Positions 16,971 through 25,976 are shown, counted from the first letter of the stretch. The stretch: DNA of 64,000 nt from JANQSS01 sp965249735 (GCA_965249735.1 CBDFMS010000023.1:496001-560000), one strand, 5' to 3'. Numbers and translations: made by a program. Notes: generated by a model not told the origin, from the letters alone.

Positions 16971-18023
16971 ATGACACATAAAAAAAAGAAACTAGCATTT
17001 TTGGATCAATATCTTACGCTGTGGATCTTCCTCGCAATGGGCATAGGTGTGGCGATTGGCTATCTGTTTCCTTCGAGCTCGAATGTTATTAATTCCTTAA
17101 GTAAAGGCTCGACAAATATTCCAATTGCCATCGGCTTGATATTGATGATGTATCCTCCGTTGGCAAAGGTGAATTACAAACTACTACCCCAGGTCTTTCG
17201 CAATGTTAAAATACTGTCTATATCCCTCCTGTTGAATTGGATTATTGGTCCTGTTCTCATGTTTGCCCTGGCGGTCATCTTTCTACACGACTACCCTGAA
17301 TATATGGTCGGTCTCATTCTCATTGGTTTGGCGCGATGTATTGCCATGGTACTTGTGTGGAACGACCTTGCGGAGGGAAGCAGTGAATACGGAGCAGGCC
17401 TGGTCGCATTAAATAGTATATTTCAGGTTTTTGCATACAGCTTTTATGCCTGGATTTTCATAACTAAATTACCTCCCTTATTCGGATTCGAAGGCGCTAT
17501 AGTTGACATCTCCATTGCAACAATTGCCGAAAGCGTCGCTATATATTTGGGAATACCATTCTTGGCTGGACTACTCAGCAGAATATTTCTTGTTAAGATC
17601 AAAGGAGAAATGTGGTACACGCAAAAATTTATTCCATTTATTTCTCCATTGACATTAATTGCACTTCTTTTCACAATCGTTGTCATGTTTTCCCTAAAAG
17701 GGGAATTAATTGTAAACATACCGATGGACATTGTTCGAATAGCCATACCATTACTGATATATTTTGCCCTGATGTTTTTCATTGGCTTCTTTATCAGTCG
17801 ATCGCTGGGCGCATCGTATGATAAAAATGCATCCATATCCTTCACCGCCGCCGGCAATAATTTTGAATTGGCTATTGCCGTTGCCATTGCCGTCTTTGGA
17901 TTAAATTCCGGTCAGGCTTTTGCTGGTGTTATTGGGCCATTAGTCGAAGTTCCGGCCCTCATTTTATTAGTGCAGGTAGCCTTTTGGTTGCGAAAAAAAT
18001 ATTATTTAGAACCCGCCGCCTAA
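16971..18023 (+). CDS. acr3: ACR3 family arsenite efflux permease
   Basis: Inner-membrane protein of 350 residues with about ten membrane segments that exports arsenite, using the proton gradient. Family marks include the conserved Cys123 in GLARCIAMVLVWNDLA, FTAAGNNFELAIAVAIAVFGLNSGQAFAGVIGPLVEVP near the C-terminus, and MMYPPLAKVNYKLL in the first half. Usual partners such as ArsR, ArsC or ArsM are not adjacent, so regulation is unclear. Confidence 0.93.
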   Translation: MTHKKKKLAFLDQYLTLWIFLAMGIGVAIGYLFPSSSNVINSLSKGSTNIPIAIGLILMMYPPLAKVNYKLLPQVFRNVKILSISLLLNWIIGPVLMFALAVIFLHDYPEYMVGLILIGLARCIAMVLVWNDLAEGSSEYGAGLVALNSIFQVFAYSFYAWIFITKLPPLFGFEGAIVDISIATIAESVAIYLGIPFLAGLLSRIFLVKIKGEMWYTQKFIPFISPLTLIALLFTIVVMFSLKGELIVNIPMDIVRIAIPLLIYFALMFFIGFFISRSLGASYDKNASISFTAAGNNFELAIAVAIAVFGLNSGQAFAGVIGPLVEVPALILLVQVAFWLRKKYYLEPAA

Positions 18024-18197
18024 ATCCCGGACCATAAGATCAATGACCGGAAATCAATTTCTCAATGCGCAATAGCCCTTTGCTTCAATATCGACTTCAT
18101 GACAATTATCATTGTCTAGTATAACATACGTCACTCCCTTTTAGTCTGCGAATAATTACTTTACAAGCAATTAGATTTTGGATTAAGACATCATGAA

Positions 18198-18884
18198 ATG
18201 AAATTAACGCACCTCTTTTTTGGAATTCTTATTACCATTGGCCTGTTCAATTGCACGCCATATTATGTATCAAATAATTTTAACGTTACCACACTTGATC
18301 ACCAAACGGTTGCCGTCCTCCCATTTGAGATGGTCTATACCGGTCAAAGGCCTGAAGAACTTACCCACGATGATATAAACGAGATTGCAATTGCAGAAAG
18401 CCAGGCATTTCAAATTTCGTATTACAATGAAATTCTACGCAGTACAAAGAGTGGAAGAAAACCGATCAGAGTCGATCTTCAAGACTATCGTAAAACAATG
18501 AATCTGCTAAATGAAAATAACATCGATGTGATCTCTTCCTGGGATGAACAATCTGAAGAATTAGCAGAAATACTAGGCGTGGATGCCCTTGTCCGGGCAC
18601 GTGTCGAAAAAAAACGGCTGATGACTGATCTTGAATCCTATGGCATCGAAGTGGCCGTTCACATACTTGATGCTATATCACCACATACAGTCTGGCCATG
18701 GCTTCCACATGACCTGACCAAAGCCAAAGAAATCAAAACAAGTTATTCTTTGGTAGATCATGAAAATGGTCAACTCTTATGGTCTATTTCTATCGACATA
18801 GATGCGGATTGGCGACTTAAATCCAATGAGATTATCGATGATATAAATAGACGGAGTGCTAAGAAATTCCCTTACCGCCTTTAG
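18198..18884 (+). CDS. Lipoprotein of unknown function, CsgG/DUF799-like
   Basis: Lipoprotein of 228 residues with a signal peptide ending in the lipobox GLFNC (Cys19). The mature part starts with TVAVLPFEMVYTGQRPEEL and later has ILGVDALVRARVEKKR, the pattern of CsgG-like and GNA1162-like lipoproteins, where a nucleotide-binding-like alpha/beta domain is exposed in the periplasm. The middle is acidic and the end (LLWSISIDIDADWRLKSNEIIDDINRR) fits the same fold. Function unknown; similar proteins sit in envelope complexes. Confidence 0.65.
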   Translation: MKLTHLFFGILITIGLFNCTPYYVSNNFNVTTLDHQTVAVLPFEMVYTGQRPEELTHDDINEIAIAESQAFQISYYNEILRSTKSGRKPIRVDLQDYRKTMNLLNENNIDVISSWDEQSEELAEILGVDALVRARVEKKRLMTDLESYGIEVAVHILDAISPHTVWPWLPHDLTKAKEIKTSYSLVDHENGQLLWSISIDIDADWRLKSNEIIDDINRRSAKKFPYRL

Positions 18885-19279
18885 TCGTCCGCCTTTTAGT
18901 TCTGGACGAAGTCCCAAAATTTACTATCCTCCTTAATGTTCGAGACCTAGTGTCAATAATCCTGGTGAATTTCATGTTATTTCACGGGAAATGACTCGTA
19001 TTTCTTTGAATACAGCACATTTTCTTTTGAAGAAATTCCATTTTGACATATTTAGTTGGAATACGCGCAAGAATTCAATTCTTAAATCACACGAATATGT
19101 GAATTCGGAAGCATCCCACTTAATGACCCAGATCACTGTATCTATTGATGAATATCACTCGACAAGAACAGACAAGATGCGAGATTTATGCCGAAAGATT
19201 TATTGAACACAAATTTAGATGAGATCAAAAAATGAAATAATCTCATCATTTATCGAATGAAGTCACAAAAGTTATCATT
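18885..19279. other. Intergenic region, no supported feature
   Basis: A 395-base AT-rich spacer before the electron-transfer region. A 71-codon plus-strand frame (18991-19206) has no recognisable product or composition typical of a gene. No promoter box was clear. Confidence 0.5.
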
Positions 19280-20482
19280 ATGAAAAGTTTAAAGCATTTG
19301 ATTCTATTAGGATTGTCAGCATTCCTTCTTGTCCAGGTATCAATTAATTTTATCAGTTGTACACATGATGATCAGGAAGTTCCAGAATTCAATCCTCCTG
19401 ATGATTCCAACCCATCTGAATTGATATCTCTTAGAACTGCTGTTGCTCCAACAATTGATGGCACAGTAGATCTTGCCTGGGATAATGCCGCAAAGCTTTT
19501 TACTGCAACTGAAGTACCTGATTTAGCCAATGCAGTCTTTGCAGGATATGAAGGTGATAGAAATGAAGTGACATTGCGCTCAATGTACGATGACGAACAT
19601 ATTTATTTTCTGGCCGAATGGGCAGATGCGCAGCAGAGTTACAATCGCCAAACCTGGTATTTCAATACTGATGATGAAGCCTGGAAACAAGAATTAAGAA
19701 TTCCAGAATTCAATGAAAATGGAGTCATCATACGTGAACCATTTTATGAAGATAAATTCGCCTTTTTATTTAATGCAAATAATTCAGTTGCCAATTGGAA
19801 TACTCAAACCTGCTGGGCTTCCTGTCATACCGATTTATCATCTGCTGACGGCTTTGCAAGACACTTCACGCAAGCCGGCGAGACTATTGATATGTGGCAT
19901 TGGAAGAGCGTAAGAACTGATATTAACAATCAGATGGATGATCAATTTCAGAATGACACGCAACCAAACGGTCGACATAGTGATGCAAAAGAAAGCGGTG
20001 GCTACACAAACAATGTTCAGGAATTAACTATTACAGGTACAACAACGGTAGTCAAAGTACCTAAATATTTTATCCCCACGAAAACATATTATTACTGGAT
20101 CACCCAATCGGAAATTGACAACGGTACCGCTAAATTAATTACCTCGGTTGATGCCAATGGCATATTGGGATATGACGGAGGAGCAATCGACCCAACGGAC
20201 AGTGACTTTCAGCGTGATGGATCTACTACCGGTGCAAAATGTATTCCAAGTATATACACTGCCCCATTTGTCGGAAGTCGTGCAGATTTAGAAGCCAGAG
20301 GAGTATTTGAAGGCTCCGGCTGGACGCTTGAGATCAAACGAAAATTACAAACCGATGATGTTGCCAATGAGGATGTTGATTTCAGCTCTTTGGAAACACT
20401 TCCATTTGGGATCGCAGTATTTGATAATGCAGGAATTGCACACGGAATCAAAGCGGGACTGACGCTCAAATTTGCTGAATAA
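19280..20482 (+). CDS. Ethylbenzene-dehydrogenase-like haem-binding lipoprotein
   Basis: Exported protein of 400 residues with a signal peptide ending near FISC (lipobox Cys27), probably a lipoprotein. The body matches the EB_dh/DMSO-reductase-like haem domain: IDGTVDLAWDNAAKLF, DDEHIYFLAEWAD and LEIKRKL-type strands. An additional haem motif, Cys178-W-A-S-Cys182-His183, has three residues between the Cys instead of two. Relatives are haem b gamma subunits of Mo enzymes or c-type cytochromes, suggesting a periplasmic electron carrier. It is the first gene of an electron-transfer cluster, followed by a haem lipoprotein and DUF5777. Confidence 0.85.
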   Translation: MKSLKHLILLGLSAFLLVQVSINFISCTHDDQEVPEFNPPDDSNPSELISLRTAVAPTIDGTVDLAWDNAAKLFTATEVPDLANAVFAGYEGDRNEVTLRSMYDDEHIYFLAEWADAQQSYNRQTWYFNTDDEAWKQELRIPEFNENGVIIREPFYEDKFAFLFNANNSVANWNTQTCWASCHTDLSSADGFARHFTQAGETIDMWHWKSVRTDINNQMDDQFQNDTQPNGRHSDAKESGGYTNNVQELTITGTTTVVKVPKYFIPTKTYYYWITQSEIDNGTAKLITSVDANGILGYDGGAIDPTDSDFQRDGSTTGAKCIPSIYTAPFVGSRADLEARGVFEGSGWTLEIKRKLQTDDVANEDVDFSSLETLPFGIAVFDNAGIAHGIKAGLTLKFAE

Positions 20483-20493
20483 TTATTCAAATT

Positions 20494-20529
20494 ATGTTTG
20501 TGCAATCCATCACTGGATTGCACAAATGT
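20494..20529 (+). terminator. Strong intergenic hairpin, 13 perfect base pairs
   Basis: TTTGTGCAATCCA and TGGATTGCACAAA flank a TCAC loop; two wobble pairs and one A-T pair extend the stem. It lies between the haem protein stop (20482) and the next start (20554). No long T-run follows, so it may be a processing or mRNA-stability hairpin between genes of one operon instead of a full terminator. Confidence 0.55.
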
Positions 20530-20553
20530 TTAACTAACGAAATAATAATAATT

Positions 20554-20946
20554 ATGAAAAATATAGGTTTCTTATTCTTAATAATTCCAGCTTTGCTTGT
20601 CATGAGTATGGTATCCGGATGTTATTATGACGAAATTCTTCCTGATGTGCCAATTGATCCCGGAGTTGATGTCACTTTAAGTGGTGATTTGGTTCCTATT
20701 TTCGATGCCAGTTGCAATACAAGCGGTTGTCATGGTGTAGCTCAAATAGCTCCTGACCTCACGGCAGCGAATGCCTACAATGCATTAATCAACGGAAATT
20801 ATATTAATACAGATACTCCTGAATCAAGTGAATTGTATCAGTGGGTAAAAGGAAATCGATCGATTCCGATGCCTATTAGCGGAACAGATCAGCAAATTGT
20901 ATCTACCGTCCTTATTTGGATAGGACAGGGGGCGCAAAACAATTAA
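20554..20946 (+). CDS. Haem-binding lipoprotein with CX4CH motif
   Basis: Protein of 130 residues. I choose the ATG at 20554, which gives a clean lipoprotein signal ending VSGC; the upstream frame would run through the hairpin. The mature part has VPIFDASCNTSGCHG, a CX4CH motif (Cys54, Cys59, His60), followed by APDLTAANAYNALINGNYI, PESSELYQWV and MPISGTDQQI, a pattern known from Bacteroidota and Planctomycetota cytochrome-like domains. Probably an outer-membrane or periplasmic haem c carrier working with its neighbours. The non-canonical spacing needs checking by haem staining or mass spectrometry. Confidence 0.82.
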   Translation: MKNIGFLFLIIPALLVMSMVSGCYYDEILPDVPIDPGVDVTLSGDLVPIFDASCNTSGCHGVAQIAPDLTAANAYNALINGNYINTDTPESSELYQWVKGNRSIPMPISGTDQQIVSTVLIWIGQGAQNN

Positions 20947-20956
20947 AAATAATATC

Positions 20957-21889
20957 ATGAAAATAAGATCAAAGATATTTGTGAGTCAACTTCAAAACTT
21001 CGTACTCATTCCGCAGATTAGCATTAAAACATTCTGTCTGGTAATTGTAGCTATGCTCACATTCCAACTTGCATTTGCACAGGAGGTGGTGGAAGATAAA
21101 CCAGTCACTAAACCGGTCAGGGCAATGTTTGGCAGCAGTTGGTTAATCGACAATCAATCTGTTGTTGTGCCTTCTAAAGGGACACTACAAATGGACATCA
21201 TTCACCGATTTGGTTTAACCAATGGAAAAGATGATTTTTTTGGACTCTTTGCTCCTTCAAATATTAAATTGGGATTTAACTACACGTTATTGAAAAATTT
21301 AGCTATTGGTTTTGGAATCACGAAAACTAACATGACATGGGATGTCAGCGCAAAATATGCCCTCATCCAACAGACAAGATCAGGATCAGTACCGCTTAGT
21401 ATCACCTATTTTGGAAATGCTGCCATAGACAGCCGGGATAAGAAAAATTTCGAAAATGGAACGGACAGACTGGCGTATTTCCACCAGATAATTTTAGCTC
21501 GAAAATTTTCACCAAAATTATCCATTCAGGTAGCTCCTAGTTTTTCCCACTACAACGCCGTTGAAGCATTTGTTAATCAAGAGCAGGAAATTGAAGGATT
21601 AATGGAAAACGATCACTTGGCAATAGCATTTGGAGGACGGTATAAAGTATCCGGGTCAATGTCAATTTTAGTAAACTATGATCAACCAATAACCGAACAT
21701 CTCACAAGTAACCCACACCCGAATTTGAGTTTTGGAATTGAGATTTCGACAAGTTCTCATGCTTTCCAAATTTTTGCCGGAAACTATAAGGACATTATTC
21801 CACAGCGTAATAATGTATTTAACGGCAATGATTTTGAAAACGGAGATTTCCTGATAGGATTTAATATAACGAGGCTTTGGAGTTTGTAA
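20957..21889 (+). CDS. DUF5777 family outer-membrane beta-barrel protein
   Basis: Protein of 310 residues with a hydrophobic export segment at about 25-45 ending AFAQ, then beta-barrel-like sequence. Family marks include ARAMFGSSWLIDNQSVVVPSKGTLQMDIIHRFG near the start (here with V in the second position), NIKLGFNYTLLKNLAIGFG, and a C-terminal FLIGFNITRLW ending in an aromatic/hydrophobic strand. DUF5777 genes occur near c-type cytochrome genes in Bacteroidota. Possibly a porin or scaffold in the outer membrane for the haem lipoproteins encoded upstream. The N-terminal extension before the signal segment is long; a later start is possible, but no ATG precedes the hydrophobic stretch closely. 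Confidence 0.82.
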   Translation: MKIRSKIFVSQLQNFVLIPQISIKTFCLVIVAMLTFQLAFAQEVVEDKPVTKPVRAMFGSSWLIDNQSVVVPSKGTLQMDIIHRFGLTNGKDDFFGLFAPSNIKLGFNYTLLKNLAIGFGITKTNMTWDVSAKYALIQQTRSGSVPLSITYFGNAAIDSRDKKNFENGTDRLAYFHQIILARKFSPKLSIQVAPSFSHYNAVEAFVNQEQEIEGLMENDHLAIAFGGRYKVSGSMSILVNYDQPITEHLTSNPHPNLSFGIEISTSSHAFQIFAGNYKDIIPQRNNVFNGNDFENGDFLIGFNITRLWSL

Positions 21890-21916
21890 ACTTCTAAAAT
21901 TAACGAATACTGGTAA

Positions 21917-22162
21917 ATGAAAAATAATCCGAAATCACGACGCGCATTTTTATTCAAAGGGCTCACCGATAAAGCCGAATTAGTTTCTGAAATACAGACT
22001 CTTTTACATGGTGAAGAGGAGGAAACGGAGAAGGTTAAAATGCTCACAAAAGATGGAAAACTCGTTGAAGTGGATCGTCGGATTATTGAAAAAACTACGT
22101 CAAAGTCCAAAGCGACGAACGAAGAAATACGCACCTGGATACATCATGGGAATAAAGAGTAA
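21917..22162 (+). CDS. Small protein sharing the N-terminal motif of the adjacent Fe-S proteins
   Basis: An 81-residue protein with an N-terminal SRRAFLFKG segment like a twin-arginine motif but no hydrophobic stretch after it. Residues about 38-54 (EKVKMLTKDGKLVEVDR) closely match the segment just after the lipobox in both ferredoxin-like proteins (EKVKLLSPDGKLVEVNKS and TVRLLSTDGTIIEVSK). The C-terminal part is charged. Probably a stand-alone version of that linker domain, a binding partner or assembly factor for the complex. It lies 27 bases after DUF5777 and 32 bases before the Fe-S start, in an operon. Confidence 0.65.
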   Translation: MKNNPKSRRAFLFKGLTDKAELVSEIQTLLHGEEEETEKVKMLTKDGKLVEVDRRIIEKTTSKSKATNEEIRTWIHHGNKE

Positions 22163-22194
22163 AACTTTATTATTTGGAACAAAAAATTAATCCT

Positions 22195-23160
22195 ATGCCG
22201 AAAATAGAAGAATCAAATGGTAATTCCCGACGTGGCTTTATCAAATTAGGTCTGGCAACGGCCTGTGGAACTGCACTTTGCGGATGTCATTTGACCTCCG
22301 GTTCCGGGCAGTCTACTGAATCCGAAGAGACCGTTCGCCTATTGTCTACGGATGGGACGATTATCGAAGTTTCTAAGGCTCAGATAACTCCCCTACCAGA
22401 GGAGGAATTTATCAACAGGCAGGCAGCACGTATAGGTATTGAAGGTCGAAAATTTGTCATGGTCATCGATTTGGCAAAATGTAATAATGCAAGAAAATGT
22501 GTTACCGCCTGCCAAAAAATGCATCACCAGCCGGCAGACAAAGAATGGTTACAGGTCAAACTCATGAAAGACCATGAGCAAGGCAGTCCATATTGGTTTC
22601 CTAAAACATGTTTCCATTGTGACAACCCACCTTGTGTAAAAGTTTGTCCGGTAAGCGCTACGTTCAAACGCGATGACGGTCTCGTTCTGATAGATAATGA
22701 ACGATGCATTGGATGTAAATTTTGCATGACAGCCTGCCCCTACTCCACCCGAGTTTTCAATTGGGAAGAACCGGAACAGTCAGACGAGATTGCTGCATGT
22801 CACCCATCTCCGGAAACAAGTGTACCGAGTAAAATCGGTACAGTCGACAAGTGTGATTTCTGTCCGGATATGGCGCGTCGCGGCGAATTACCCGATTGTG
22901 TTACCGCTTGCCCAAATGGCGTCTTTTATTTCGGTGATGAATTGGAAGACACCGTTACAAATGGTGAAGAAACTATTCGGTTTAGCCAATTAATTGCAGA
23001 CCGTGGAGGATATCGATTCATGGAAGAATTAGGTACAAAACCGCGAGTCTATTACTTACCTGCCAGGGATCGATTATTTCCTGTAGAAAGAGGATTGGAA
23101 AACGTAGATAATCCTGCCTTAAAAGAAATATTTAAAGACGTATTTAATAGCGAAATATAA
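22195..23160 (+). CDS. Tat-exported 4Fe-4S dicluster-type electron-transfer lipoprotein, copy 1
   Basis: Protein of 321 residues, related to NrfC/PsrB/DmsB and the Fe-S domain of ActB. I use the ATG at 22195; a TTG at 22174 would add seven residues. The Tat motif SRRGFIKLG and lipobox LCGC (Cys31) predict an anchored periplasmic protein. Cluster motifs: Cys96, 102, 106; Cys139, 142, 147, 151; Cys171, 174, 177, 181; and a fourth from CDFC plus CVTAC. The second Cys expected in motif I is Ala99, leaving 15 cluster cysteines. The stop overlaps the NrfD start (TAATG). No catalytic Mo subunit is adjacent. Confidence 0.93.
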   Translation: MPKIEESNGNSRRGFIKLGLATACGTALCGCHLTSGSGQSTESEETVRLLSTDGTIIEVSKAQITPLPEEEFINRQAARIGIEGRKFVMVIDLAKCNNARKCVTACQKMHHQPADKEWLQVKLMKDHEQGSPYWFPKTCFHCDNPPCVKVCPVSATFKRDDGLVLIDNERCIGCKFCMTACPYSTRVFNWEEPEQSDEIAACHPSPETSVPSKIGTVDKCDFCPDMARRGELPDCVTACPNGVFYFGDELEDTVTNGEETIRFSQLIADRGGYRFMEELGTKPRVYYLPARDRLFPVERGLENVDNPALKEIFKDVFNSEI

Positions 23161-24500
23161 TGGCGGAGCAAAAAATGAATATTAGTCAGGAGTCAATTGA
23201 CCTGCTCAAGGAATTTTCTCCCCAGCTTGAAAAAACCAGTACCAGATGGAAAATATGGGTCGGATTTTTTATTATCTGTATTCTCATTGGTTTTTATGCC
23301 GTATTTCTCCAAGTTAAAGATGGACATATTGTCACTGGCATGCGTGATCATGTAGTTTGGGGAGTGTTTATCTCTAATTTTATTTTTTTCATCGGCATCA
23401 GTTATGCAGGAGCGGTAATTGCCAGTGTACTTCACCTCCTCAAGGTAGAATGGCGACGACCCATCATCCGTATTGCGCTGTTTATGGCCATCATATCGGC
23501 CATTGTCGGTCCTATTTTCATTTTGTTATGCATGGGTCGACTTGATCGATTGCATTATCTACTTATCTATCCACGGTTGCAATCCCCTATTGTCTGGGAC
23601 GTTTTTGCCATTAGCACATTCCTGGTTGCAGCCATTATCTTCTTATATCTATCACTGATTAAAGATTTTGCCATATTCAGAGATAGTGAAAAACTAAATG
23701 TAGCTCCCTGGAAGAAAAAATTATATACCGCTTTGTCACTTGGATACCAAAACACGCCAACCCAACGAAAACATATCGCCGTTTCGAGAAACCTGATGGC
23801 TATCATTATCGTTCCTTTGGTTATTATTGTATCATCCGTTTTATCCTGGATATTCGGAATGACATTAAGACCCGGCTGGCATAGCACGATCTTCGGACCA
23901 TATTTTGTCATAGCCTCCATCTATTCCGGTACAGGGGTGATTATCATAGCCTTGTGGATCTATAGAAAAGTTCAGAAACTTGATAAATATATACTTGACA
24001 AACATTTCATTTATATGGGATTTATCATGTTAACGCTAGCCGCAGGATATGGTTATTTCACATTTTCAGAATATCTCACAAGTTGGTACGGATCCGAAAA
24101 ATGGGAAAATGAATTACTTCATAAAATATTCAGTTTTGATGAGTATGGCTGGTGGTTCCTCTATTCAAATATTGTCGGCATATTGATACCTATATTAATT
24201 GTAGCCATTCCAGCTACACGAACTCCTAAATGGATTACTGTGGCCGCATTTCTTATGCTCACGGCCATGTGGGTCAAACGATATTTAATCATCGTGCCAA
24301 CACTTGAGTCTCCTTTACTTCCCATGCAGGAAGTCCAGGCAGAGTACGCGCATTATTCGGCCACATGGGTTGAGTGGGCATTAACAGCCAGTGGTTTTGC
24401 TACTTTCTTTTTATTCTTCTTTCTAATATCCAAAATCATGACAATAATGCCTGTCGCTGATTTGGCTGTCTGGATGAGAAAAAATAATCCACAAACTTAA
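23160..24500 (+). CDS. NrfD/PsrC/ActC-like membrane subunit, copy 1
   Basis: Integral membrane protein of 446 residues with ten predicted helices, starting at about residues 31, 63, 95, 143, 205, 240, 280, 330, 358 and 400. Ten helices match the ActC/ActF type of alternative complex III; PsrC-type members have eight. Such subunits bind quinone and pass electrons to or from the Fe-S partner, some with proton movement. Conserved-looking motifs include DHVVWGVFISNF, SPIVWDVFA and WVKRYLIIVPTL. Translationally coupled to the Fe-S gene by a TAATG overlap. Probably the quinol site of the complex. Confidence 0.9.
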   Translation: MAEQKMNISQESIDLLKEFSPQLEKTSTRWKIWVGFFIICILIGFYAVFLQVKDGHIVTGMRDHVVWGVFISNFIFFIGISYAGAVIASVLHLLKVEWRRPIIRIALFMAIISAIVGPIFILLCMGRLDRLHYLLIYPRLQSPIVWDVFAISTFLVAAIIFLYLSLIKDFAIFRDSEKLNVAPWKKKLYTALSLGYQNTPTQRKHIAVSRNLMAIIIVPLVIIVSSVLSWIFGMTLRPGWHSTIFGPYFVIASIYSGTGVIIIALWIYRKVQKLDKYILDKHFIYMGFIMLTLAAGYGYFTFSEYLTSWYGSEKWENELLHKIFSFDEYGWWFLYSNIVGILIPILIVAIPATRTPKWITVAAFLMLTAMWVKRYLIIVPTLESPLLPMQEVQAEYAHYSATWVEWALTASGFATFFLFFFLISKIMTIMPVADLAVWMRKNNPQT

Positions 24501-24510
24501 ATCGGGCTCC

Positions 24511-25428
24511 ATGAAAAATGAAAATAACTATATGAGCTCAGCAATTTATTCGGATCTTAAGAATATCCGGCTGATTGGTTTAATAACCTTATTTATTTGT
24601 TCTACCGTATTTGTCTTTGCTCAGGACACCGATCCAGTTAAAACCAGGTTAAGTCTGGTTTGTACACAATTAGGAGAAAAGCAAGTCGAGGTCATGGCTA
24701 CGTTGAAAGCCAGAATAAACAAGAAGTATTCTCCGGTACAAACTGCGGAGGTCGAAATTTATGCACTCACGGACTCCTCTGACGTATTGTTGGGGAAAGA
24801 TATTTCCAATGCTAAAGGCATCGTTAGATATATTATCGACTCAAAAGATATTCTTCAGTTGACAGAAGGTGGGACTCATGGAGTAAAAGTCGTTTTTCGT
24901 GGAGATGAAGGCCATAAATCAAGTAAACGAACGTCATCCTTTAAACCGGCCGTGCTGGAAATTATAACAACGGAAAATGACTCTGTAAAAACTATTGAAG
25001 TCCAATTGGTAGTGGCCGATGATACAGCAGCTTCGCTATCGGGAGTTGAAATATCGATTCAGGTTCCAAGGATGTTCAGCAATCTCCCCATCGAAACTGA
25101 AACGACGGATGATAACGGAAAAGCAGAATTTACATTTCCCAATGATCTTCCCGGAGGTTTTGAAGGGATCTTGGATATATCCGCTATTGCAGATGACACG
25201 GACGAGTATGCCACCCTTCAAAATAATATCAAAAAAGAATGGGGAATTCCTGTTACATCCCTTGTAGCTCATACTGAAAGAGAATTGTTTAGCCCGAATG
25301 CTCCTTTATGGATGGTACTCTCATTTGCCATGTTAATGATATTGGTATGGGGCCATTTTATAATAGTCATTTACAAATTAAACCTAGTTAGAAAAGAGGG
25401 GAAATTACTGGCACAAGAGACTAGTTAA
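24511..25428 (+). CDS. Membrane-anchored beta-sandwich protein, copy 1
   Basis: Protein of 305 residues with a hydrophobic export segment (about 18-37, ending VFAQ), two Ig-like or carboxypeptidase-regulatory-like beta domains, and a C-terminal helix (about 260-283) followed by basic residues. The domains show the V-x-I-x-V...T...D...G-K-A-x-F-x-F-P-x-D-L-P pattern. A paralogue at 31516 shares the order and the WGIP motif before the C-terminal helix. Probably a periplasmic scaffold or docking subunit of the Fe-S/NrfD complex. I do not recognise a named family; no metal ligands are evident. It is 10 bases after the NrfD gene. Confidence 0.7.
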   Translation: MKNENNYMSSAIYSDLKNIRLIGLITLFICSTVFVFAQDTDPVKTRLSLVCTQLGEKQVEVMATLKARINKKYSPVQTAEVEIYALTDSSDVLLGKDISNAKGIVRYIIDSKDILQLTEGGTHGVKVVFRGDEGHKSSKRTSSFKPAVLEIITTENDSVKTIEVQLVVADDTAASLSGVEISIQVPRMFSNLPIETETTDDNGKAEFTFPNDLPGGFEGILDISAIADDTDEYATLQNNIKKEWGIPVTSLVAHTERELFSPNAPLWMVLSFAMLMILVWGHFIIVIYKLNLVRKEGKLLAQETS

Positions 25429-25526
25429 AAATTTTAATCAATACATTAAAGTATTGTTAATACAGGAACATAGCGATCGAAAAACGTAGAATTAGAATTA
25501 TCTTAGTAGTATCAAAATTAAACATC

Positions 25527-25937
25527 ATGAAAATTAGATTATTATTTGCCATTGCCCTTGTTGCGAGCATTTTTATGGCATATTCATTTGTAGTTGCATC
25601 CACTGATCAGGCCGAACCATGGCCTGTACCTGAGAAGTATGAAAATATGGAAAATCCTGTTGCGAACGATGCTGATGCGCTTTCTGTAGGAAAGACATTG
25701 TATAACCAACATTGCAAATCATGTCATGGTAAGGAAGGATTGGGTGACGGACCGAAAGCCGATCAATTAGACACCCCTTCTGGTGATTTTACGGAAGAAG
25801 AATTTAAATCTCAAAGCGATGGGGCATTATTTTATAAATCCTATGAAGGACGCGATGATATGCCAGGTTTTAAAAAGAAAATACCCGATGCCGAAGATAT
25901 CTGGGCCATTGTTCACTATATGCGGACATTTGAATAA
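25527..25937 (+). CDS. Monohaem cytochrome c
   Basis: Exported class I cytochrome c of 136 residues with a signal peptide or anchor (about 1-24). Haem is attached at Cys63-K-S-Cys66-His67, and Met112 in DMPGF is the likely sixth ligand. The end, IWAIVHYMRTFE, is the usual C-terminal helix. It is about 100 bases after copy 1 of the Fe-S/NrfD module and is followed by a strong terminator, so it probably carries electrons between that complex and the oxidase encoded at 59-64 kb. That link is inference. Confidence 0.92.
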   Translation: MKIRLLFAIALVASIFMAYSFVVASTDQAEPWPVPEKYENMENPVANDADALSVGKTLYNQHCKSCHGKEGLGDGPKADQLDTPSGDFTEEEFKSQSDGALFYKSYEGRDDMPGFKKKIPDAEDIWAIVHYMRTFE

Positions 25938-25976
25938 GACAACCCGACCTATCGGTCGCCAGGAATAATACAAAGG

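Noticed and set aside
17444..17887. 147-codon minus-strand frame
   Set aside because: Antisense shadow of the ACR3 gene, reflecting its hydrophobic codons.
18991..19206. 71-codon plus-strand frame
   Set aside because: No family features, odd composition, no start signal; probably chance.
22008..22190. 60-codon frame overlapping the 81-residue protein
   Set aside because: Lys/Arg-rich out-of-frame reading of the genuine small gene.
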